A DNA stretch of 64,000 nucleotides. Origin: Symsagittifera roscoffensis (lineage: Eukaryota > Xenacoelomorpha > Acoela > Convolutidae). The stretch's first letter is position 1; each line of letters opens with the position of its first letter. Shown one piece after another: positions 18,968-30,281 of the stretch. The notes below the pieces were generated by a model. The model was given only the letters and a program-made list of their open reading frames with translations. It had not been told where the DNA came from and ran no database searches. The stretch covers positions 37,580,686 to 37,644,685 of the forward strand of contig NC_087067.1 in NCBI RefSeq assembly GCF_963678635.1. The letters run 5' to 3'. The translations under genes and the position numbers were made by a program.

Positions 18968-19465
18968 ATTGATAGAAAGAGTGTTTTCAGTATCACTTTC
19001 TGAATCTGATGATGTACAGTTTATTTGATTGAGTTGTAACGTATCAGTTACTGTGTCATCAATACCTGGAGGGTCTGATGTTGTTTCTGGATTTGACTGT
19101 ACTTGATTGATTTGTCTTTGATGTTTAGGTGTACTACTTCTGTGGCGATTATTAGAATTATTATAGTTATTATTATTCCGGTGTGGTGATTGGGAATAAT
19201 TTCTATAACGATTATTATAACTTGAGTGTCGATTTTGTGAATTATTTCGTGATCTATTTTGGTAATTATTGTTTGGTCTGTTATAGTTCGATCTATTATA
19301 TGAGTTATTCCTTGATCGATTGTTCGGGTAATTCTGGTTTCGGTTGTTTGAATAACTTCTATTTCGATTATAGGAGTAGTTTTTATTCCTATTGTATGAT
19401 GAATTTCGTGATTGGTTGTTTGGATAGTAGTTATTTCTTGGTTGGGAATTAGATCTAGAAACAAA
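18968..19465 (-). CDS. In-frame gag-pol linker, N/R/S/Y-rich
   Basis: The 166 codons between the gag TGA and the first pol ATG are open and in the same frame as both. They encode a strongly biased N, R, S and Y repeat-like region continuing the composition of the gag tail, then an acidic S/D/E-rich stretch before pol. The composition carries across the stop without a break, so the region is best read as the nucleocapsid tail or N-terminal part of the Gag-Pol fusion. A frame at 19048-19464 in another register is its shadow. Confidence 0.7.
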
Positions 19466-19468
19466 TCA
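19466..19468 (-). promoter_or_regulatory. In-frame TGA between gag and pol (candidate readthrough stop)
   Basis: The sense strand reads ACA CAA TGA TTT GTT. It is the only stop between the start of the visible gag and the end of pol, both in the same frame. This arrangement is like the gag-stop-pol of gammaretroviruses (known there as readthrough of UAG). A point mutation in this copy is the main alternative. Confidence 0.6.
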
Positions 19469-22304
19469 TTGTGTATTTGAATGTGATCTGGAGTAGTTAT
19501 TTCGACTATTTGGTCTATTGTAGTGATTTTGTGATGAATTATACGTGTTTCTTCGTTCTGGTGATCTTCCTCTATAACTTGAGTTATATGGTGATTGATT
19601 TTTTGTATAATTTGTATTGTTCGGGAGTGGTTTTCCTGAACTGTTGTTGCTGTGGACTGTTTTGTTCGGTAGATTTTGATCTTTTTTCATGTATTGATAG
19701 AATGATTTATTTGGTTCTTTATATTTTTGAGGTTTATTTTGATTGTCTTGCTGTTTTTGTCTACATTCGGAAATACTGTGTCCGTATCGTCGGCAATAAT
19801 TACACCATTTTTTGAAAGATGGTTTGCCTTTAAAGTTTGGGTTCTTTTCGTAAATATTGAGTATTTCAGTGATTTTTTCAACGAGGTCTGTCTCTGATTC
19901 CTGTATATTATTAATATTAGTGGGAGTCGTTTCAATTCTGTTAACGTATTGTAATTTCAGATTTTCCGTTTCTTCTAGTTTCATCGTGATTTCTCCTTGT
20001 TCTAATTTGTCTACTAGTTTTCGAAAATCTAAATCGGGTTCGCGAATTGAAGAAGGATGGGATGCTCTCTTTTTTATTGCTATTTTCCTTAATTGTGGTG
20101 TTAAGGTCATCATTAAGATTTCTGTCATCTTTGTGTTTTTATAGTCATGTGTATTTAATGAATATGCTTTTCGAACTAGTGTTTCGATTCGTACTGCTAT
20201 TTGCTTGATGGTTTCGTTTGGTAGTCTGCGAATTTCATTACATAAAACTCTTTGTTGTTGTTTGTTTCTTTCGGAGTCAAACATTTTTGAAAATTCTTGT
20301 GTAAACCTTTTCCAGTTTGATTTTATTTCTAGAGGTAGTACTGAAAACCATTTTTGGGCTGCGCCATCTAAGGTTGTTTGTATTAACGCTGTGCGTCGAT
20401 GTATCCAATTTTGATGTAGTGGCGTATTAATTGGTTCAGGTCCAATATTTAAAATCAGGTTTGCTGTTACTGCATTTAAATAATCTTCTACAGAGTATTC
20501 AGGGTCTGTTCCTGTGAAAACCATTAAAGGTTTGTTTGATGTTATTGATGATCCACCCATAAGGTATGGATTCATTGTCATTTGTAATGATTCTGCTGCA
20601 TTTGGCATTTGAGAAAAATTTGAAAGTTGGTTTCTTGTTATCTCATGTTGTTGGAGATAATATGGGAGTGGTATTTCATTTTGCATTTGTGATGGTTGAT
20701 ACGAGTGTGCAGTCATTGGATTTTGTTGTTGAATTGGTTGAAAAGATTGTGTATGAATTGGATTTTGTTGTTGAAATGGTTGTTGATTTTGTGCATCTAT
20801 TGGTTGTGGAGAAAAATTTCTATAATTTGTACGTGTTCTCTGTGTTCCTTGTTTACGATATTCTTGAGTATTTTGTGCAAATATATCTGGTTGTAAGAAA
20901 TCATCATCTGAGGATAAATAATCCATTTGATAAGATGTCTGTTTTTTATTTTTATTTTGTTGAAAAAATGGGTAATTTTCACTGTGATCCCGTGGAGGAT
21001 TTGTTTGGAAATTTGTTGAATTAGGTTGGGCCATTGGGTTATCCCAATTTCGAGATCTTGTATATTGGTTAAAATTTCTTTGTGGTTGATTATATGTTTT
21101 TAATGGATGTGTATAATTATAATTATGGTCTGCAAAGTTGTTTCTAGTGAATGTTTTGCGTGTTTTTGATGGTATTGTCATGGGTCTGTATGTTTGGTAA
21201 TCCATATGTGAATATTTAGGGGCAACCGAAGGTTTAACGGTTGATTGTAAGGTTACCTGTGTTTGTGAAGGATTTGTATTTCTTGGTGTTGTTAAATTTG
21301 GGCGTATTGGTGAAATACTTTGTTGTGTAGTTGTTGTGTGTACAATTTCTTCATTTATGAAGTGTGATGGTGTCTGGATATCTTGTTGAGTAAGATTCCT
21401 AGTTCCATTGAGGTTTTCATTGTGTATAACTGTAGAGTTTAAACTATTATTTTGTGTATCGGGTAAAAATGTATTATAGTTTAATGGTGTTGCATCAATT
21501 GTTAATGGTATTACTCTTACATAATCTCTTATGTAAGATATTGTACCTATTGCTTGACTTGAGATTGATTGTGGAAAGCTTATAAATGCGGGATGAGACC
21601 ATTCGGGGTCCCAAACATAATCTGATTGTTCTGTGATAGCGGTATCATCGTTCGAATTTTGGGGTCTAAAATTTTTTCTTGCTTGTGCAATTAAATCAAT
21701 ATTGTGTGTGAAATAATCTATTATGAACCATGCCAAAATTTTTTGTAGATCGTGTTTTGTATGTTGTGAAACGTCGTCTTTCGTGAAATTTTCTTTAATG
21801 ATGTTTAAATAACTAGAGAGTAGTGTGATTTCATGTCGTACTTTCAAATGTTTAGATGTTTCTGTCGGTGAGACATTTGTTATTGGGATTTCGTTTTCTA
21901 ATATCGAAATATAACTATATATTATTGCGAAAACTTCATTGGTGAATATGGAGTTTGCTCTTTGTGAGTTATGATATTGGATGCCTTTTATATATTCTGA
22001 AAAAACTTTTGAAAATTCTAAATCAAGATCGTCTGTTTGAATTGTATATTTTCTATTATTATGGTTTGGTGAGGTGAATTCTATGGAGTAGATTCCATAC
22101 TGTTGTGTTATGTTGCATATATCTTTTAGATAGTGATCTATGATTTGTCTTTTGATTTTTACATCGGGGAACTCTGTTTTACATGGACTGATTCCGGGTT
22201 CAAATAAATTTACGAGTAAATTTTGACAAAATATGTGTTGTCCTCTATCAGTATCTGCATCTACTATAAAAGGAAAGATTTCATCATCATCTGGAGTTTC
22301 GTCA
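19466..22304 (-). CDS. gag: Gag polyprotein, N-terminus missing in assembly gap
   Basis: About 945 residues are visible, running out of the N gap in frame and ending at a TGA. The first part (DDDEIFPFIVDADTDRG and following) is ordered, and a long Q/N/P-rich middle follows. At about 20000-20480 lies a capsid-like retrotransposon gag domain (GAAQKWFSVL, NWKRFTQEFSKMF, IRRLPNETIKQIAVRIETL). A CCHC zinc knuckle CNYCRRYGHSISEC (C-X2-C-X4-H-X4-C) lies at about 19762-19803, and the C-terminus is N/R/S/Y-rich. It assembles the particle and binds the element RNA. The residues beyond the gap (22505-22576) belong to an unrelated repeat and should not be taken as the Gag N-terminus. Confidence 0.88.
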
Positions 22305-22504
22305 NNNNNNNNNNNNNNNNNNNNNNNNNNNNNNNNNNNNNNNNNNNNNNNNNNNNNNNNNNNNNNNNNNNNNNNNNNNNNNNNNNNNNNNNNNNNNNNN
22401 NNNNNNNNNNNNNNNNNNNNNNNNNNNNNNNNNNNNNNNNNNNNNNNNNNNNNNNNNNNNNNNNNNNNNNNNNNNNNNNNNNNNNNNNNNNNNNNNNNNN
22501 NNNN
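22305..22504. other. Assembly gap of 200 N
   Basis: A run of exactly 200 N. The round number suggests a placeholder and not a measured size. On its left is gag coding sequence; on its right, unrelated repeat. The missing part should hold the Gag N-terminus, leader, primer-binding site and 5' LTR. Confidence 0.95.
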
Positions 22505-22600
22505 CGCGTTAATTGTCCCAAATTGGCCGAAATGCCAATCTTTAAACCCCCGTATTTTTACAAAAAAAATGATCACAAGTGAAATATCTTTTCAAATTTG
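22505..22600 (-). repeat. Interspersed repeat fragment at the gap edge
   Basis: In reverse orientation this reads CGGCCAATTTGGGACAATTAACGCG; similar blocks occur at about 28938-28990 (AGTTTGGCCAATTTGGGATAA), 29360-29400 and 37482-37540 (TTTGGGACAATTAACGC), there followed by TACGCGTA or GCGTAAGCGGC. A low-copy local repeat family without coding capacity. Confidence 0.5.
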
Positions 22601-22673
22601 AGCTCATGACAACAATATCTTTCGAATGATATAAAAAAATTCCGTCAAAAATGGCTAGTTAAAAAGTCAAAAT

Positions 22674-22747
22674 TTGTCTGAAGAAAAAAAAACCCACCAC
22701 GAGCACAAATATTCCGTTACTTTCGTATCGAAAGTCGGAACAATAAA
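22674..22747 (+). repeat. 3' tail fragment of the composite tRNA-like repeat
   Basis: Contains CACCACGAGCACAAATATTC and TCGAAAGTCGGAACAATAA, matching the tails of the copies at 25572-25755 and 28072-28503. Only the tail is present. Confidence 0.5.
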
Positions 22748-22849
22748 CTTTTCGAAAATTCCAACAATTAATCGAGTTTCGATTTTTGCGCGTATTTGTA
22801 ATACTCACTATTTATATATTACCTAATAAGATTATATAAGATATTTAAA

Positions 22850-23265
22850 ATTTTTATGGTTCCGTTTTTCGAAGAAAGTAAGGAATATATATGCTCGGGT
22901 TGGTTTTTTTAAATCAGACAAGTTCTCAAAAGCATTTCCTTCGGGAGATCTATCCAGGTCTCTTCATGATCGCAGAATAGGCGCGCTCACCACTAGACTA
23001 TACTGTCCCATCGATTGCACAAAAATAGACAAACGTGACTATAAGCGCGCTGTGATACTTTGATGCTGAAAGTTTAACGTGCATTATTTACGCGTGGCGA
23101 ACCATCCTGCACCCAAAAATCCTTCCAAATTCAATTGAGACATCCCAATTGGTCTTTTTAAACGTCATAGTTTCTCAATATTTCATTAACTAATAACTAT
23201 TCGAGACCAGTTTATGGACAGTCGAAACATTCAGGGTAAAGCCCTGATACGAGCAGTTTTGTTTA
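22850..23265 (-). repeat. Composite repeat with internal tRNA-like module, full copy
   Basis: In minus orientation the order is: head (CTGCTCGTATCAGGGC, then CTGGTCTCGAATAGTT), body (TCTCAATTGAATTTGGAAGG, then TTTCAGCATCAAAGTATCAC), a tRNA-like module with an A-box-like TAGTCTAGTGGTGAGCGCG, and a tail (CCGAGCATATATATTCC, TTTCTTCGAAAAACGGAACC). The same order is found at 28072-28503. The tRNA-like part is in the middle and not at the 5' end as in ordinary SINEs. Non-coding and non-autonomous. Confidence 0.6.
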
Positions 23266-23689
23266 AATATATTTTCTGAAAATTGCTTTTAAACTTTTGA
23301 AAATGTGGAACCCAAAGTTGAATTTCTAAAAACCGGAAACAAGGAAGAGGAATATCTATCATGATCCTTGTTTTTCAGTCCGGAACATTTAATTTCCGGA
23401 AAACTTTCAACCGTTTTGCTTTTCACGCATACCCAGTTGAAAACCAGGCCAAAAAAAACAAATTTTCAGATGCTCATGAGCCAATGCAAATTTCGTTACA
23501 CCATTTGGCAGCAAAAAAAAAGAACAAAACCATATCATTACATTTAAACCAAATTTGAAAACCAAAACATTGTTGAAGAAATATGTATTTCTTTTCGCTG
23601 TTCTATCATCCAAAAATCAATTTGAATAATCCTTGAATTGACGACGACACTCAGAAAAACTGAAGAATAAAATAGTTTAAATGGTGCAG
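23266..23689. other. No gene recognised
   Basis: AT-rich sequence with no motif; short frames on both strands lack any recognisable feature. Confidence 0.3.
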
Positions 23690-23960
23690 TGAGAATCTAG
23701 GTGCAGTGAGGATCTAGGGTTTTCTCGAGAGGGGGATGCGGATTTTCAAAAAAATTTCAAAAATGTTGTCGACCTTTTTCCTTTTTGTTAGGTCGACCAA
23801 ATTGATTCTGTGGTGCATTACCAAACAATCGCCTCTAGAAAAATTTTAGGGTCAATCAGCCAAAAAAAGATATCTCACAATAGTACAAATGGGCTCGAAT
23901 CTCTGAGTAGAAGTACAGCAACTCTCCCCTTCCCCCTCCCCCCTCCCTGAATTCGCTTCG
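23690..23960 (-). repeat. hAT-like non-autonomous repeat (decayed)
   Basis: Starts with a duplicated GTGCAGTGAGRATCTAG, then TTTTCTCGAGAGGGGG, GGTCGACCAAATTGATTCTG and GAAAAATTTTAGGGTCAATC, matching the copy at 59886-60300 in the same orientation. It belongs to the family that has a target-site duplication at 40951-41247. Confidence 0.5.
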
Positions 23961-24357
23961 CAGTTGTATGAGTAAGGAACTGATTTTGTGACAAAAATGC
24001 TTTGTCACAAGCTTTTTTGCCAAAGCATATTTTTCAATAAAAAACAATTTCTCATCTTGTGTACAAAAACATCATGAAACTCTCTGAGCAAAAGTGGATG
24101 CCCAATATAATTTTTATTACGCCATTGCCATCGGATGTCTCCTTGTTCATTTGGCTGAGTATTTTCAACGTCAAAATGAGACATAGTCAATTTTGCAGAA
24201 CACTGTTTAATTTAGAAGCTATTTGGTAGCTAGTTTCTAGATTCTAGATAATCTGTTTGAGTATTGCGATCAGTTTAAAACATCAAATTTAAATCAAGCA
24301 GAAAAAATGGTTGTTTATTAGTTAGTAATTCTTTTTTTAGCGAGATCATAGACGAAC
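23961..24357. other. No gene recognised
   Basis: AT-rich; no motif or repeat match seen. Confidence 0.25.
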
Positions 24358-24612
24358 AAGACTGTTCGTTTCAGGGCAAAGTAAACTGGTCTCGAATAAT
24401 TTTCCTTTAAGGAAATATTGACAAACAAAGGCTTTTAAGCTGAATTTTAAGAATAGATTAATAGATTAAAATATATTACAAAAAAAGATTAATTAGCCTG
24501 TCATAATTGAATTTGGAACAATTTTGAGGTTCAGGAAATTCACCACAAGCGAATTAAATAACGCGCGTTAAATTTTCAGCATCAAAATATCACAGCGCTA
24601 TAGTCACCCGCA
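24358..24612 (+). repeat. Composite repeat, 5' part only
   Basis: Carries the head (GACTGTTCGTTTCAGGGC, CTGGTCTCGAATAATTTTCC) and body (TTGAATTTGGAACAATTTTG, TTTCAGCATCAAAATATCAC) of the composite family but stops before the tRNA-like module and tail. Confidence 0.5.
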
Positions 24613-24639
24613 ATGGAATTACGTGAATTCAAATCAATT

Positions 24640-25320
24640 GTAATTGAGTTTAGTTGTCAGTGTCCAAAAAAGTGAAAAAATTCATCACAATGAATTGAAA
24701 ATGTATTAATTAATAAGAATTTTTCGAGACAACAAAATCCAGTTTTAACCCATTATACATTATACTCATTTTTTTCTTTTTGTGGACTCTGACAATGAAA
24801 CTCAAATATAACCGATTTTTTCCACTTTATGCGAAATGCAAGGCACATAAAGTATTTTCTACGTTTTAAATTAAAATTGGTTACTTGTTCAATTTAATTT
24901 TTTCTGCGCAACTTTGATATTTTTGTTAATTATTTTGTGTTACTAAATAACTGAATTTTGTTTCTTATAACAACTTTCTTAAATTATTATAGTGTTTTTT
25001 TTTGGGGGGGGGGGGGGGGGGGGGGTTAAAAATGGATGTGGACTAACCCACGTTCCATTAACCCCCCCTCCACTTAAGACACCCGCAAACCCGTGAAGGG
25101 GAGGGTGGTGGTGCAGGGAGGAGAGGCTGGGGTGGTGGTTCAGGTTTGAGATGCCTCAGGTGGTTCGGTTGGGGGTGGTAAAGGAGTAAAGGGGCAAGCG
25201 ATAGGGGTTGAGAGGTTAACGGAGTCTTTTTCATTTTGAGTTTAGGTTTAGAAATGGAGTATGCCGTACACTCGCGTTGCAAAGTTTCCTTATTACTCAG
25301 AAAATTATCCATTTTGATTC
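24640..25320 (+). repeat. Fold-back repeat with poly-G tract, copy A
   Basis: Inverted arms at about 24655-24695 (TGTCAGTGTCC and AAGTGAAAAAATT) and 24755-24800 (TTTTTGTGGACTCTGACAATG) enclose a loop with GACAACAAAATCC. After the hairpin comes TACGTTTTAAATTAAAATTG, GGTTACTTG and TTCAATTTAATTTTTTCTGC, then a run of about 24 G at 25003-25026 and a G-rich, purine-biased stretch. The same blocks occur in reverse at about 33430-34135. The frame on the minus strand at 25058-25312 is a product of the C-rich strand and not a gene. Confidence 0.55.
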
Positions 25321-25571
25321 ATCAGTGGAAAAGAAACTCATCAGTGCAAAAACTATCCAATTTTTTTTAATTTCTACTTATTATATAATCCATTATAATG
25401 AATTTCAAATGAATTATAAAGCATTAAGTTTTTGCGAGAGAAAATTGATTTAAATCCATTTTAGTCCAATTACGTTGTCCCAGCGTATCAGCAATAATTT
25501 ATACCATGATAGAAATAATAATTTAGACCACGAAAATCCTTTAAAATAATTTTTTTCACTTTTCTTAAACG

Positions 25572-25755
25572 CAGTCACGTTAGTTTAGTAGTTAATTTCA
25601 GGATAGTTTGGTGGTTCTGAGCGCTCCCTTTCTGGGAGCAGAAAGGTCCGTGGATCGATCGCCCGAAGAAAATATTTTTAAGAACTGGTCTGAATAAAAA
25701 AAACACCCCGAGCATATATCTTCTTTACTTTCTTCGAAAGTCGAAACAATAAGTG
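25572..25755 (+). repeat. Composite repeat, tRNA-like module and tail
   Basis: A-box-like AGTTTGGTGGTTCTGAGCG and B-box-like GTGGATCGATCGCC 40 bp apart, followed by the family tail CACCCCGAGCATATATC and CTTCGAAAGTCGAAACAATA. The 5' half of the family is missing. The spacing fits a Pol III internal promoter of a tRNA-derived SINE. Confidence 0.55.
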
Positions 25756-28071
25756 TTGCTCGCAAGTATATGCCTGGCCATTCACTCATAGCTCGTTATG
25801 GAGGTGTTTTGATTCTCGAAGAATTTTTGTAAGCAACGCAACAACTGTTATTGTATTCATTCCAAATATGTCACATATGGACTTAGGTAGGCCTTTTAGA
25901 AAACTTTTAAAACTTCCAATCAGATTTTTTTCTGACCAATAATACTTATATTTACTTCATTGCTGAAAGCTGAGTCTTTTTTCAATTGTAAATCAAAATT
26001 TTACTAAACATTAATTTTGTCAAGAGGAAACTTGTTTAAAGATCCTCTTTAGCTTTCCGAATAAAAAAATTCCAGAACACCTCTCTGACGAACTTCAATT
26101 CAATAGTCAAATTATCGCAAAACTTTAATCAAAAATCTTAAAATATAGACGAACAAGTCAACAAATTATGAACCGCCAATTTCATCTTCTCAAAACTATA
26201 AGTTACAACGTTTTTGTCCCGTGACTGCATGAAACATATTTTAAAGGTATTGTTTATAAAAGTAGACCAAACGCAGAAAATTAGTTTTTGCTTGTGCTGA
26301 TTTTCTACAGTCGCTTATATTCGTAACTTATGAGCAAGATTCAAAAAATCGTCGGACAAAACAACAGGACTCTCATTTTAGTTTTACAATTTTATAAGAG
26401 CAGTTTTTCAGAGCAGCAGTACTACAATTGTTATCAAAAAACAAAAAAAATGAATCTGAATTAGTGCTTTCTGTTTTCGTTTTTACGTCACACCTAATTT
26501 ATAGATTTTTTCTAGTATTGCTTTGTTATGAAAAGTTTTTTATAGTCATCTAAAAATCATTTGTTTTGTTGGCATTATATTTCTGACGAATTTTGATTAC
26601 CTATTATCTTATTTTATCACGCTGTCCTTCTAGAAGCTATAAAGTGCGTTCTTTTGCTTCAAATTAAATTTGAACAAAGAAAACTATAATTTATTATATT
26701 TTTAATATTTCCTTGTGGTAGAGAATTTCTTGGAGAAAAAAAAGATAACAGGTAATTGAAACCTTCAGATGAACATTTTGTAAATATTAATTTCCGCGCC
26801 GGAAAAAACTAATTAACGCAAAATATGTTTGGAAAATGTTTGAAAAAGTGTAATGTTTCAATGATTTAATTCCAAAAAGTGGACAAATTCAGGGGAAAAA
26901 ATCTATTTAAACTCGTCGTAAAAACTAGATTTTCAATAGTTTTTCCACTATCACTGCCTGAAACAGTATTTTAGTTTTATGAAGATCGATTTGTTATAAG
27001 TTCGTCTTAAATAATGCTGAAAATTACACTGCCGAAATAATGCTGAAATTAAGTTTTTACCTTCCCTCTAAAGTTTTTTTTTAAATGTTGACAAAGGATG
27101 CTCCAATGGCCTTCTATTGTTATTGTAGCACACACATATCCGAGAAAAGTTTCCAGCACAAATTTCTAAGTAATTTTGGATTACATTTTATGATTGCTGC
27201 CTATAATTGACTTCAGCCAAAGAAGCTTATAAAAATTTTCAACTATAAAAACATAAAACATAAAACAATTTCAATATAAAACGTTTCAAATATATTTTTC
27301 AGTTTCTGTGTTGAATTTCAAACTAAATCTTCTTCCAAATTTTTTATTGTATTTCACTACAATTTTTTATTGAACTCTTTTTTTTTTGTATTAAAAACGT
27401 TAAGCCCAAATACCACTCAAAAAAATTTTGGCATGGAGTTGAAGAGGCATTGTAAAAAGCGATTTCCCTAATTTCGTGATTGAAGTGACTTCTTACAATG
27501 CCTCACTAAACTACTAGACATGGTTATTTCTGGAATGAATTTTTGGCCAAACCTTTTTAAAACACAGTACTAATGTTTTGACACTACCTAGATAAAAGTT
27601 TAAAAAAATTTGATGATTTGGAAAAGGGTTTGGTTTAAACTGATACCATGAGAATTGAGAATGATTTTAAAAAGTAATTTAAAAATGGGTTATGCCTCTT
27701 GGGCTAAAATCAAATACATGCAGCAATTATATAATAAAAAAAAATTAGTCGAACAGAGCAAGATTTTTTCTTATATATATGTGCAAACAGCAGAATGCCA
27801 ACGGAGGATTATCTGAGTATCCGTGTATATGTACATATAATTTTTTCTAGAGGGAGTTAAAATTTGAGTTTAGTTTAAATTTTTGATATTATATTGGTAG
27901 AAATTGAAACCAATCAATCTTTTCATTAAAAAAGCTACCGTTTGATAGTTTGATAGAACAAAACAAAACATTAAAAACTTTTAGTGCACGATGATTAAGT
28001 GCTTTTACTTTTTTTGAAGCGAGAGTAGTATCAAAAGTTTTTCTTGAGATTAGCTGATCTAATGAAAACAT
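25756..28071. other. Gene-free AT-rich stretch
   Basis: 2.3 kb with only short chance ORFs. No domain, splice-site pair or RNA gene was recognised. Confidence 0.35.
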
Positions 28072-28503
28072 GACTGCTCGTATCAGGGCAAATCCCTAAA
28101 TGTCCCGACTGCCTTTTATCTGGTCTCGAATAGTTTTTGGTATATGAGTTTCCACAAACTGTGGTTTTCGGCCTGATAAATCAAGTTTTTAGTGTTATAA
28201 TTCGAGTCGTGTATGGATTTAATAAGGCCAATTAGCTTGTCTCAATTCAGTTTGGAACGACTTTCTTGTGCAGGATAATTCACCACCCATAAATCATTTT
28301 CTTTATACGTTTTCAGCATAAAATTATAAAACAAGCAGCTTAGGTAGAATCACAATAGGTCAATATAGTGGTGTGCGCACCCGGTGGAGATCACAAACAT
28401 CCAGAAATCGATCTCCCGGGTGGGCAGAAGTTCTTTTTGGAAATTTGTTCGAATAAAAAATCCACCCCGAGCATATATATTTTTGAGACTCGTAACAATA
28501 ATG
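28072..28503 (+). repeat. Composite repeat with internal tRNA-like module, full copy
   Basis: Head GACTGCTCGTATCAGGGC and CTGGTCTCGAATAGTT; body GTCTCAATTCAGTTTGGAAC and TTTTCAGCATAAAATTATAA; tRNA-like module with ATATAGTGGTGTGCGCACC and AAATCGATCTCCCGGG; tail CCACCCCGAGCATATATA and CTCGTAACAATAA. About 430 bp, colinear with the minus-strand copy at 22850-23265. Confidence 0.6.
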
Positions 28504-30281
28504 ATCAAAAAATTCTATCATTTTAAAAAGAAACTTTATAGTTGCCAAAAATTTTGGGTTTCTGTTTTCATATTAAATGTGTGTCATTAAGAATTTCCTT
28601 GGAATGATATCGCAACACATCATTCAAAATACTTAATAATCATTGAAAAAGCAACTAATTGAAATAAAATTAATACTGGCATACATGCAGTTTTATAAGA
28701 CTGCTTACTGTACTGGTGAAGTGAAAACAGTATTTGTTCCAACTTTCGAAGAAAAAACTAAATATTTTGTTTATGGTTTTGTAGTTCATTCAGTCATTTT
28801 TCAATTTTTTAACCAAACGTTTTTCACGGAATTGGTTCAAACCATGTGAAAGTTGCAGTTGTTTGGAGCTCAAAAATAAAAAAAAACAACTGTGATTATT
28901 TTTTTCAAACTAAGGGGTTTTAAATAAACTAGTTTGGCCAATTTGGGATAATTACCGCGCAATATATTGTGGTCTTATAACACGCGTAAGCGGCAGTTTC
29001 ATAAATTTTAATTTGCTTGACGCTTTTGGAGTCATTTCGTCTTAATATTAACAAATGAGACGCTTAATTTATCCCTTTCTATTAAAAAGACAAAAACTAC
29101 AAAAAAGAATGAGAAAAAATATATACATATTTTTCAAAGAATTTCGTCAATTTTTCTATCAAGAAACTCTTTAATTGATTTAAAGTGTAATCGGAACTTT
29201 CAAGTTTCAAGTGTTCGCCTCAATATACGAAAAGTCTTGCTGTTCAACAATTTGTGGAATTTTTATGCTTCAAGTGACAATTTTATTCAGTCAGTTTCCA
29301 ACTGTTTAACTTTATATTGATTGGAATTTGGGGCTATTTTTATAAGTATCATTCAAATTAACGCGCGATATAATTCGTTCTATGAAAGCGTAAGCGGCAA
29401 TTTAATCATTTCAAAAGGTTTGCTCTTTTCAATATATTACCCATCGCAAAATAGGTCACTTGGTTTTTGAAACAGCTTGTGGTGGTAATAAAATTCGGAA
29501 ATAATTTTTTTTCAAAAAACTTGTGATTGACAATAGAAGTTAGTCGGAACATCACAATTTTTTGAAATCAAACAGCTTTGATTGATAATAGAGGTTAGTC
29601 GAAACATTCACAGCTTTGCCTTGTTTATGAGGAATCTTGTTATAACCTTATATTGGCAAAACATTTTTGATCTTGATCATAAACAAAATTTAAAATTCGT
29701 TTTAATGCCGTTATTACTAGTACTTCATGGTTTTGATCTTGAAGTACTTCACAGTGAAATTGATCATTTTTTTTCGAAAAATAGATTTCGGCAATGAGTA
29801 TATACCGAAATGGCAGATTAGCTTGATTCTCAATTTCCAAAACACCGATTGAAGTTATTGCTACATAAAAAAATTTATTGAAAAAATTTAACCATTTAAA
29901 AAGCAAAGTTTTCAACTCCAGTTTCCTTGCTTTCTTTCACCTAGATACTAGGAGCGTTATGAGCGCTATTAAACCAATCAAAAAAATTCCAGAAGCCCAT
30001 TGTACAAAAAGCCTGCGGTTTTTTTCCTTTTTTGCCAGATATTTGAAATGAAATGTTTTTTTTTCTATTCCAGACAAGAGTAGAGTTTTATCATTTTATC
30101 GAAACTTGTATGTTCTTCCCTTGTTTCAAGTCGTCAATTTCTATCCACAATTATAAACCTGCAGTAACTTTAATCAAAGCTTGTTTTACTAGTTAGGAAT
30201 GATCTTACAGATCTTTGCAAATATCAACAGTCCGAGAACCTACGACAGCTAATAGAACAGCCCAGTGTTTAAATTTGCGAG
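28504..30281. other. Repeat-bearing spacer upstream of the NERD-helicase gene
   Basis: Two partial copies of a low-copy repeat lie at about 28935-29050 and 29330-29440, each with an ACCGCGC or ACGCGCG block followed by GCGTAAGCGGCA. No ORF with a recognisable motif. The last few hundred bases must hold the promoter of the gene at 30282, but no clear TATA box was picked out. Confidence 0.35.

Larger units (their letters stand above)
5525..22304 (-). mobile_element. Env-bearing Ty3/gypsy LTR retroelement, near complete
   Basis: A single retroelement on the minus strand, about 16.8 kb visible. Sense order: gag, pol (protease, RT, RNase H, integrase), ORFa, ORFb, ORFc, env, ORF4, 3' UTR, 3' LTR. 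The order RT-RNase H-integrase, the YLDD box and the GPY motif after the integrase core define Ty3/gypsy. All catalytic residues that I can check in pol are intact and pol is uninterrupted over 1,620 codons, so the insertion is young. The 5' LTR, primer-binding site and gag N-terminus are not visible: they fall in or beyond the N gap at 22305-22504. It is unusually long for a gypsy element because of the extra ORFs. A solo LTR of the same family lies at 36074-36433. Confidence 0.92.

Noticed and set aside
19048-19464. 138-codon minus-strand ORF overlapping the gag-pol junction
   Set aside because: It is a shadow of the N/R/S/Y-rich linker read in another register; the I/T/E/H bias follows directly from the same repeats.
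22505-22576. Apparent N-terminus of Gag beyond the gap
   Set aside because: The bases match an interspersed repeat found elsewhere in the window and the frame passes through 200 N; there is no ATG at its start.
25058-25312. 84-codon proline-rich minus-strand ORF
   Set aside because: It arises from a purine/pyrimidine-biased tract inside the fold-back repeat.
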